A stretch of DNA of 64,000 nucleotides from positions 1,736,001 through 1,800,000 of the forward strand of contig OW051496.1 of NCBI GenBank assembly GCA_932521035.1. The letters run 5' to 3'. Every line of letters begins with the position of its first letter. Positions within the stretch are counted from its first letter, which is position 1. Shown piece by piece: positions 55,580 through 64,000 of this stretch. This DNA is from Oscheius dolichura. Taxonomy: Eukaryota; Nematoda; Chromadorea; Rhabditida; Rhabditidae. The notes beneath the pieces are model-generated. The model saw only the letters and a list, made by a program, of their open reading frames with translations. It was not told the DNA's origin and searched no databases. The translations under genes were made by a program, and so were the position numbers.

Positions 55580-57777
55580 GTTTTAAATCGTTTGGATAAG
55601 AAGAAAGACGATCCGCGAACTCTTGAGGAACGAGAACAGCAGACGGAGGGGGACAATAATTCAGAGGGAGAGGGAAAGAGGGGCCAACACGCCAATTGAT
55701 TCCGTCAAATATTTGCACCTTACCAGAGGTCTGGCTAATTGTAATGATTTCTCGACCAAGAACAACTCCAACAGATGCAGAACTAGGGGAGGTTAAGGGC
55801 GACAACTCTTTCCACTGTCCATTTTTCTCAAGTGGATCCAATTCCAGAACTGTGGTAGTCTCTTGTTTTTCATCCCAACCTCCTATTACAACCAGCTTAT
55901 TTCTATAACAAACGAGGGAATGGTCATGTCGAGGTGTTGGCATATCCGCCAGTTCAGTCCACACTCCACTCTCAGGATCGAAACATTCCACACTTTTCAA
56001 TTCGACATCATCATCTCCTCTGCCTCCACAAATATATATTTTCCCGTTACAGACGGCTGCAGCTGCATCTGCTCTGCCATATTTCATGTCTCTAAAATAA
56101 CTTATTAGGCAAAGATAATCAAAAGATTATAGGCTCCCTTTATAAAGATAACTTACGGCATCCGTGTCCATTTATCCTCCTTCGGATCATATCGTTCCAC
56201 ACTTTTTAGGGATACACCCTTTTTATCTATTCCTCCAAACACCCAAATGTATCCATTCCATTCCAAACAGCTATTATTAATCCACCCTCGTTCCTCATTC
56301 ATATCAGCCAGTTGTTTCAATTCCATATTTTTGTCCAACTTGAAGAATGACTTGTCCCAGTTGATTATATAGAGTTCATCATCGAGATAAACAACACCAT
56401 CAGGTAGGCAAGAAAATTCCATCTGTGAAACAGTCCAAGTGGATGCTTTCCGATTCCATATTCTCATCTTGTTAGCATTAGGAGCTCCTCCCATGACCAA
56501 AATCTAAAAAAGCGGAGCCCATTTTCTTTACTAATTTTCACCTACCGTCTGTTCGAATGTTGCTGCAAAGGCACTGATTTCCTCAACCGAGGGCCTATCA
56601 GATATCTCTCTTTGCCAGCATCTTAAAAACATTTTACAAGGGTTTTCAACCGTATCAAAAATAACTGGAGGTGCTCTTTTCTTATGTTTGCATAAATTGT
56701 CCCGAACCTTTTCACGAGATCGGTCAGGCCCCCATAAGTTTCATCAGCATCCATAATCAGCTCTGTGGAAACAATTCCTGAGCTGTCTGTCGAAGTCTTC
56801 AAATGTTTCGACGGATCTCTATATTCTTTTAAAGTATTTGTGTAAAATAAACCAACTTTCGTTGTGTAATTTCCCATATTGTGATTCCAAATGAATAAAC
56901 ATCAGCTGGAACACCGTAATCCTTTGATGTTATTACTTCTGGAGCCATATAGACATTTGTGCCAATGGGACTGGAAATATTATAATTTATTGGGAAGAGA
57001 AGAGTCAATTACCCAGTAGTACATGATTGTTGGTAAGAAATATTCCTAGCCAGTCCAAAGTCGGCCAGTTTCAGGTGGATTCTTGTGACTAAAAGAATAC
57101 TGAAGAAAAAATGCAAAAAAAGTGGGAAAATGCCTACTTTCGGGGCTTGACGTCTCTGTGAAGTATTTCCTGTTCATGTAGATACTGTAGGCCGGAACCG
57201 ATTTGTTCGATCCATAACATGATTAACTTCATGTCATAATGCTTGGAGACATCGTGTATTTCTGTTGACATCCTTTAAAATGGAAATAAAAGATGATAAC
57301 CGTTATGCAGACTGCCAAGTTCCAAATATTCCATCACGTATCCGGAACAAAGCGGCATCTTTGTAGTTCCGTCTATGTCTTTCGTCGCTCCATCCCAAAT
57401 TACTCCGAATAACTCGACAATGTGTGGATGAGAGGCCTGAAATGGGAAACTTATGAAAGACACGAGGCGACGCGTACCTTTTTCAATATTTCAATTTCCC
57501 TTTCAGCATAGACATCCAACTGGTTGAACACTTTCACAGCCACAGTCCTAAAAAGAGAGATGCCTTCGAATGGAAATCCTCACCGTTTCTCTCTGGTTAA
57601 TCGTGTTACATCGTATCCCTTAAAAACTGTACTGCATCCTCCACTATCCAGCCTTTGTAAATCTTTAAAATCATTCAATCTGTGGTAAGGCACACCTAAA
57701 AGTAATATTACTAACAGAAGAGGAAGCAGAACTCTACCATCAGGTGTGTATTTCACGGAGGAGAGAACAGTTCCCAT
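55575..57777 (-). CDS. Protein kinase-kelch propeller fusion protein E (595 aa)
   Basis: Eleven exons splice in phase: 57777-57738, 57695-57584, 57547-57478, 57436-57301, 57261-57138, 57099-57013, 56970-56857, 56818-56708, 56675-56546, 56503-56157, 56091-55575. Residues 20-308 are a complete kinase: Gly-loop LDSGGCSTVFKG, VAVK (K56), HRDVKPRN (154-161), DFG (174-176), MAPE (198-201), ADVYSFGITIWEI and CWQREISDRPSVEEI, closest by eye to TKL kinases such as TAK1/MLK. The Gly loop lacks the usual second GxG spacing. Residues 309-595 are the kelch propeller, beginning LVMGG and including WVFGG, YICGG and VVIGG; some blades are degenerate (YIINW, ITISQ). Kinase and propeller meet at a phase-0 intron. 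Several introns are only 32-42 nt. A GCTTTTAG acceptor lies about 40 nt before the ATG. Every splice keeps phase, which argues against an artificial join. Substrate unknown. Confidence 0.87.
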
Positions 57778-57821
57778 AGAGAGGCGGTTCTAATGGTCAA
57801 GGAGGGTGAAACAAATCTCTA

Positions 57822-59457
57822 AAAGCAAAACAGAAATTGTCAAGATAGTGAGAAATTGAGTAAAAAAGAATAAGTGCTAATAATAAGACTGGATGCTTCA
57901 ATAGTTTCAAGGCAAAAAGATTACGGTATATCTTTTCCGGATCCAAGAATGCAGACTATTACAGTTAGCTAATAATTTTACGGAAGAGATTTGAGCGAAA
58001 GAGTGGTCGTCTCAACGCCAACAGCCCAAACTGATCAGAACTGATAAGAAGCAGGCAGAGCAGATGGACCTGGGAAGTGGTTAGCTGTAAAAGACAATGA
58101 GCAACTCTTTTTGTGGAGTTCAAAACAAAACTACATGGTGAAATAAGAAATATCAAAGAAGGGTGGACTTTATTTTCAATTTTCAAGGAATAATGGATAA
58201 CTGTTGTAGAAATGGAATATTTAGGCTCCGAGAGCCGGCTGCTGGCGAATCCGGAGATTATTTAAATTGTCAAGAAACAGTCGGAATGGAAAATACATTC
58301 AAATTGTTTCGTCCTGCTTACTTTATCCGCTCTTTTTTTCATTGAAAGTACTGCCAATTCAGTTAATTTACGCGGCTTTTCTTTTGAAAAAACAGAAGAG
58401 GAGAAAACGTGCGATAGGAAGTTGCACTTTGCTATCTTTTTGATTCTCTGCCTCCGATGGGAGGATGAAGACAAAATGAAGCATTTGTTTCCCAAGGAGG
58501 GTCATTTGATTGAATTTTGATGCCCGTAGTAAATAAATAAGTAGCGGAATGAAAACATTCAATAAACCCCGGAAGGGTAACAGAGAACTGTAGCAAATTA
58601 GCTGTCGATAATGGTTGACGGATATAAATAAAAGGCTAAACAAGCAAAAATTACAGAATAGGCATACCTGATTCATCAATTGTTACTGAATACAAAGCTA
58701 AAAGAGATTATTTTATTACTTTGCTGAAACAATCGGCAGCATTTTCCGGTGATGGAGTAGATAGAGGAGCGGAAAATACTGAAGAGGGGAGAGAAATATC
58801 TTTGGGAAAATATTGGGGAAACGATTTGGAAACTGTCAGCGAACAAAAATTATCTCAACAACAAAATAAGTAACGCGTCTTAAAAATATACAAATCTTTT
58901 GTCTTTTTTCTGCCCAAGTTCGAGTCCCCAATAAGTCAACTTCATTCTTGCATTTTTTTAAATGATTATTCTTTGAATCCCATTATTTCCTTCATTTGGA
59001 AGTTTATTTTAGCAAATTTTTTGCAGAGAGTGCACTGCACGAGACTATCCAGTCATATGAATTTTCTGTGAACTGTTATACCCGCCTATCATTGTGAATG
59101 CAATAAATAGTTCTAGATAACCGATGCGACATTGCTCCCAAACGGGGAAAAAAGTCAACCGGGCCCAGGCCGGACCCGGACCGGCTTTCGGCCATGTACG
59201 ACTTGACCAAAAACGTCCAAAAACGCGTTTAGCATTAAAACTCATTTTGCATTTTCTTCCTCTAGAACGCGATTTTAGCAAAAAAGAAAGAATATGTCTT
59301 GATCGCCAGAAAATTCTCCACAAGTGGGCATCAAAAAAGTTTGAAAAAGTGATTCCGAGCAAGTATCCTTCCCTTGTTAGGCCGGAAAATGACAGAAGTT
59401 GACCATTTGAACGCGAAAACGACAAGACCATTCGCAAGACCCTGCAAAACCAGGATC
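57822..59457. other. Intergenic, no gene recognised
   Basis: AT-rich 5' flank of gene E, then unassigned sequence. The open frames at 59045-59437 (minus) and 59124-59402 (plus) overlap a GC-rich block (GGCCCAGGCCGGACCCGGAC) and lack recognisable motifs. Confidence 0.45.
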
Positions 59458-59459
59458 TA

Positions 59460-60327
59460 CAGTCCGGTCAAAAATGATTCAGCTCGGCGACGGTCGCATA
59501 CTGGCGCCCTCCTGCGTAGACCCGGCGGACCAAAATTCCGAAAAGGTTCTCCACGGGGTTCAGATCAGGACTGCACGCAGGCCAGTCCATCACTGTCACG
59601 TTCCTCGCCGTTAACCACTGTTTAGTGGAACGGCTCACGTGAATGGAGGCGTTGTCGTGCTGAAACACGTACCCCTGCTGGGCATTGGTGTTCAGGTAGG
59701 CCCTTTCTCATAACCCTCCGCACGACATTTCCAGTCCTCAATAAGGAATTTCTGACGGTGTTTTTCGACACTTGGAGGCCGAGGTTGCTCTTGATCCTGA
59801 GAAGAGAAATCTGTTTATTGCTTGCTGCTCGCTGGATAGCTCGGTCATCACGAGGAGAGAGCTTCTTCGGCCTACCAGAGGACTTCTGAGTGCCATACAC
59901 CGTCGGATTCTTGCAGTAGTTGTTGATGACACCGTGTGTACGTCCGAGAATCTTCGCTATCTTCCTCCGAGACGTGCTGACAACAAGAAGAGCATCGATC
60001 TGTGCTCTTTCTGCCGGAGACAACTGCTTCCCGTGACCCATGATGATGAAGTTAGAATGGAACCATTTCTGACGCTCATGGCATGGTTTTTGCGTGTTGA
60101 ACGACGTAAAACGGAGGTGACTGCCAGGTGAATATATCTTTTTTGACCGCCTGTTTTTCGAAATAATGACGTAACTTTAGCATAACGGGCACACACTTGG
60201 TGGTTTTTTTCCCTCAGGGGTTTTTGAGGTCGGGGAATCGAGTGGCGCTTGCAGTTTTTCCGAAAAGTCTAAAGGCCGTGCTCTAGCCCCCAAAAATAGG
60301 GTGGATATATCATTTTTGACCGGACTG
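59460..60327 (-). mobile_element. Tc1/mariner element, internally deleted (868 bp)
   Basis: Ends CAGTCCGGTCAAAAATGA (left) and TCATTTTTGACCGGACTG (right) are inverted and flanked by TA on each side (59458-59459 and 60328-60329), the Tc1/mariner target-site duplication. It encodes a broken transposase on the minus strand. A full Tc1 is about 1.3-1.6 kb, so several hundred bp are missing. It lies about 500 bp upstream of the collagen start. Confidence 0.9.
59468..60041 (-). pseudogene. Broken Tc1-family transposase
   Basis: Would bind the element ends and catalyse cut-and-paste transposition. The N-terminal part (from 60041) has the paired-like helix-turn-helix region and GRPKKLSPRDD linker. 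The C-terminal part, in another frame from about 59700, has QHDNASIH and SPDLNPVENLF, with exactly 34 residues between the second Asp and the Glu (DD34E). The segment with the first catalytic Asp is deleted and the junction shifts frame near 59705. It is non-autonomous and catalytically dead. Confidence 0.88.
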
Positions 60328-60329
60328 TA

Positions 60330-60780
60330 GTCCCTCGACTTGGAATTGAGCTGTTTGAAGAAGATTCGATCATGCCGCACTTGGATAATAATACAAAATA
60401 TACATTATACATTACATTACTCAAGATAAAAATAAACCCCGTCATTGAATGAATTCTATTGAAACAACGGTGCAAAAAATTTAACCCCGACATCGAACTG
60501 ACCTGCCGGGACCCTTTCCGCTCATACAGCCCAGAGGAAACATCTTATCCCCTTGTCAAAATATCACCAATTCTCAAAATTGACTCTAAAATATCCGAAA
60601 TCTTTTCTCTTCTTGCTAATCTTCCACGCATTTCGCTGTCCCCGATCCGTATACCTCTTTTTTCTTCCCGCCGACGCCGTTTTCCCCCTCAACCCGCGGA
60701 ACCGACCTTTTCGATTTTCTACTCTATTTTCCCGCTCCTTACAAAAACTACTGCGCTACCCAATTTCCCTTATCTTCTGT
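60330..60780. other. Collagen upstream region
   Basis: Pyrimidine-rich, no gene. It is presumably the promoter of the collagen gene at 60830; the Tc1 element bounds it on the left. Confidence 0.4.
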
Positions 60781-60781
60781 C

Positions 60782-60789
60782 TATAAAAG
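60782..60789 (+). promoter_or_regulatory. TATA box of the cuticle collagen gene
   Basis: TATAAAAG lies 41 bp before the collagen ATG, which would leave a 5' UTR of about 10-15 nt. Stage-pulsed nematode collagen genes often have TATA promoters. Unlike the other genes here, no splice acceptor lies just before this ATG. Confidence 0.75.
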
Positions 60790-60829
60790 CGAGAGACAGA
60801 TCGGCCTCTCGGATAAATTCCTCGAGGAG

Positions 60830-62491
60830 ATGAAGCTGGTCACCTCCGTCGCGGCGTGTTCTTCCCTCTCGGCCATCCTGCTCTGTCTCTTCGCCGGCTG
60901 GAGGATCTCCAATGACATCCAGCAGATGTACGACGAGGTCATGGTCAATCTCGAGGAGGGAAAGGTCTGTTGTTTTTATTTATTTTTTTCAATTAGGTGT
61001 CCTGACCGGAGTAGTCGTTCTCCTTTTATGCTTATAACCCAATAGTGAAATTTTAAAAAATGTTGGATTTCTGGGGGACAAATGTTCTAAAATTTCAATA
61101 GAGCTTTTTATATTCAAGTTTCCCTATCTTGTCACTATTTCCTGTGAATCGGTTTCAAAAAATAGCCACAATCTCCCATTTTCAACCAGCTCCAGCTATT
61201 TCAAGCCCTAAAATAATGATTTTTCACGCTATTTTTGCCTGTTTCTTCATCAAAATGGTAACTGTACCTCATAGAACTGTGAAGACATGGTATAGTACGG
61301 ATAATCTGAAAAATAACGGGGATAATTGGATAGAATTACAAAAAAAAGATCAGAAGTTGGAAAAGAATGAGATTTTGAGCCGTGTATTACAAGTATTATT
61401 ACTTACAAGCCGATAGGTTCAGTATAAAAATATACTGTATCTCATTTTTCATCAGTAAAATTAGTTTCGGGCTGCCCATAAGTAACAGTTAGTCGAAAAA
61501 ATCTAGTTAGTCCTGATGTACAGTAACCTATGATTCCGCTTTGAATGTGGTAAAAATGGATATTCCTAAATCTCCAGGTTCTCTCCGAAGAACTTTGGCA
61601 CGACTTGAAAGATCTCAAATACCCAGCCGAAAATCCATTTTCCTCGTTTGTCGGCCGCCAGAAGAGGGATTCAGCTCCTTGTCGTAAGTTTCCCTGGTCA
61701 AAATTTTCCCTATTTTCATCGTTTAGCTTGCGGTCTTCCGGCTAATGGTTGTCCGGCTGGACCTCCTGGAGAACCGGGAACTGCTGGACCGGCTGGCGAT
61801 ATGGGAGAGGACGGACCCACCGGTCCACCCGGAAAGCCTGCTTCCTTTGCCGACGACGAGAATCCAATGCCGGACGAGTGTATCCGCTGTCCGGCTGGAC
61901 TACCAGGAATCGATGGAAATCCCGGTTTTCAGGGTAAAATTTCCATTTTTTTTTCTATTTTATCCGGTGGTTAAAAGAATTTGATCCCATTGTGAATTCT
62001 AATGTCGCAGCAGCGCGAGTAACAGCAAAATAAAGTTAGAATTTTTCAGGAATGCCTGGAGCTGACGGCCTTCCCGGTAAACAGGGAGCCCCGGGACAGG
62101 ATGGCATCCCGGGAGAAGCTGGACCGCCAGGAGAGCAGGGAGAAGCCGGAATGAATGGCCAAGACGGCATGCCAGGAATGCCCGGGAAACATGGCTACAC
62201 CGGGAAAGGAGAACCCGGCTGCGCGGGAAGAAATGGCCTCAAAGGTACTGTACCTTTAGGGTGAATTGAACAAAGAAATTCTGTTCAGGACCGCCTGGGG
62301 AGCCAGGAATGCCCGGGAAGGGAGGCGAACCGGGAGAAGAAGGACCCGCAGGACCACCGGGAAGCAGAGGCCTCGATGGAATGCCCGGATTCCCGGGGCA
62401 AGTGGGAAAAGAAGGAGCCGGTGGGCAGAATGGCGACGACGGGGAGTACTGTACCTGCCCACAGCGAAAAACCATCCCCTACTTTGCCTAA
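60830..62491 (+). CDS. Nematode cuticle collagen (281 aa)
   Basis: Five exons splice in phase: 60830-60964, 61578-61683, 61727-61933, 62050-62244, 62289-62491. Structural protein secreted by hypodermis and crosslinked into the cuticle. Residues 5-27 are a hydrophobic signal or anchor ([13 protein letters not shown]) followed by the cuticle-collagen N-terminal region ([13 protein letters not shown]). RQKR at 72-75 is a furin/BLI-4-type cleavage site. Cysteine clusters [10 protein letters not shown] and CIRCPAG flank the first Gly-X-Y block; further Gly-X-Y runs fill exons 3-5, and a C-terminal YCTCPQRK tail closes the chain. Length is typical (about 280-330 aa). Three introns are 43-116 nt; the first is 613 nt. 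I cannot assign a col number. Confidence 0.95.
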
Positions 62492-64000
62492 ACAATACAA
62501 ATTTTACGTTTTATCCTGGAGTTATAAAGATTTTCTATGTAAACGTCCGATGACGAAAATGTCAGTATTCCTTATAAGTTCAGTTATTACAGCAATTTAT
62601 TCCTCATTGAAGCGAAAGAGTTCTGCTTGTCTTGGCTCCAGATTCAGGAAAATATTCTGTATCAGAAGCTTCAAGTGATACAAAGAAGATTGTCTAGTTT
62701 GTCGGATCTCATTAAATTTCTTTATTTACGTTCCCTGAAGCATGGGATCTCCTTTTCCGGTAACTGGCAAGTCTTGGTTATTCATTTCGACTTTTCCTTA
62801 TCCAATGGGGGGAACCAGCATCTCTTGGAAGGTCATCCTGTCCAGGAGCCCTTTATTTACCGGGAAGGCTGTCAGATTCAATCATGTCTGAAAATTAGGA
62901 GCTTTCCTCGCTGATTGCACATTTGTTTATTGAAATCCCCGCGAACTTTATTCTTTTAGCCAAGGTTCAAAACACGGAAAATTGTTTCGTTACAAACAAT
63001 AAACGACACCGATTACTTCTATCGTTCTGCTAGTTTCTATATATTCTTGGTGAAGCAAATAAAATAACCCCTTTTTCTGCTTGTGGTTTGTAATATTGAA
63101 TCAAAGCTCGCCCTAATATAAAACCGTCTTGAAATGATAGAAAAATTGTAGTAGGAACTAGCTATACTTTATTTCGGCAGCTTTGAGGGAATTGTGGCTG
63201 TCTGTAGAAGCATCCCACCTTTTCGTCAGTTCATAGAAATAAATGTTTTAAAAACGACTCTTGATAATTAGAGATGGATCACCACTGGGCCCGTTCTAAT
63301 GAAGTGTAGGCAGAAGAAGTGGCAATACGCTGTCATTACTAAGCATTCGGGATAGTGCGATCATTGATTCCGATGTTCATTTATGAAATCGGTGAAACAT
63401 CACTTCCACGAGGCTCCATTCAGTTATAGACGTTCAATGGACCAAGCTCGGCTAGAGTCTCATCAATTTTCGGGAGTCATATTGGTAAATATGGTTTTTT
63501 GTTGTAAACGTGATTTCGGATGCAAGATGAAGCAAAAAAGCGATTGGATGTTTTTTTTGTCTTTTATCAAAAATTTTGGAGAATAAATAGATTTTTTTTA
63601 CTTGAATAGCACAGTCACAACAATTGCAAAGTTGTAATTTCGTTTAGAACCCTCGTCGAAACACATGAATTTGACCATATTTGGAATGAAAAGTGAGTGA
63701 AGTCGACTAGTCACATCTTTAGAATTCACTTTTACAATATTCGTAAAACTTCATAACTGATTAAAATTTTTTTTTTATTTTTATTTATTTATTCTCCAAA
63801 ATGAACGTCCAATAAGCAAAACATCTAAATGAACATTTATTTACGTCGTCGCTGAAACATTCACTGCCATTCCGGATTTCGGACAGCTTCCTGTGTAGGG
63901 AACTCGCTGTATGGATCATTCCCGGTCAAATTAGCTTACAAAGACAAAAGCTGTCAGTTTACTGGTCTTCTTTCTGTTTTACCCGTTTTTACCACCGATT
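62492..64000. other. Collagen 3' flank, no gene recognised
   Basis: AT-rich sequence without motif-bearing frames or repeats that I can match elsewhere in the window. Short frames (62627-62914, 63383-63586) look random. Confidence 0.5.

Noticed and set aside
59045-59437. 130-aa minus frame beside the Tc1 element
   Set aside because: Outside the TIRs, no transposase or other motif, and overlapped by an equally open plus-strand frame.

Overview
The window is nuclear DNA of a nematode. The evidence is a cuticle collagen with the nematode cuticle N-terminal module, short GT...TTTCAG/TTTTAG introns, splice-acceptor signals 0-45 nt before most start codons (as expected for spliced-leader trans-splicing), a Tc1-like transposon, and AT-rich intergenic DNA full of short inverted-repeat elements ending in TACCGTA. 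The species cannot be named from the sequence. I rebuilt the gene models by hand, splicing exons so that reading phase is kept at every junction.

Layout. (1) 1-2296, minus strand: FOXRED1, a mitochondrial FAD oxidoreductase and complex I assembly factor, cut by the left window edge. (2) 2.3-7.8 kb: no gene; degenerate repeats and MITE-like elements. (3) 7.9-10.7 kb, minus: an intact coiled-coil + six-kelch gene (kelch A, 477 aa), then a truncated copy (kelch B). (4) 10.7-24.7 kb: no gene recognised; several ancient tandem arrays (about 125 bp, about 180 bp, about 350 bp), a dispersed CCACAGTTAGACA motif field, GC-rich pyrimidine islands and homopolymer G/C tracts. (5) 24,704-49,850, plus: a complete Vav-type Rho/Rac exchange factor (23 exons, 1004 aa: CH, acidic Tyr region, DH, PH, C1, atypical SH3, SH2, SH3). 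Its introns are bimodal (about 40 nt or 0.4-5 kb), and the long ones are packed with MITEs. An intact kelch gene (kelch C, 480 aa) is nested antisense in intron 4. (6) 50.9-57.8 kb, minus: a cluster of a kinase C-lobe fragment (F), a coiled-coil kelch gene (D, 472 aa) and a kinase-kelch fusion gene (E, 595 aa). (7) 59.5-60.3 kb: an internally deleted Tc1/mariner element. (8) 60,830-62,491, plus: a TATA-driven cuticle collagen (281 aa).

Most notable is the kelch family. All members share the same two-exon kelch propeller (last exon 511-517 nt) joined at one phase-0 intron to different N-terminal modules: a coiled coil (A, C, D) or a complete TKL-like protein kinase with intact catalytic motifs (E). 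Fragment F is the kinase module alone, and its similarity to E ends exactly at that intron. This looks like module swapping at a fixed intron in a locally expanding family. I know of no described animal protein with this architecture, but I could not search for one.
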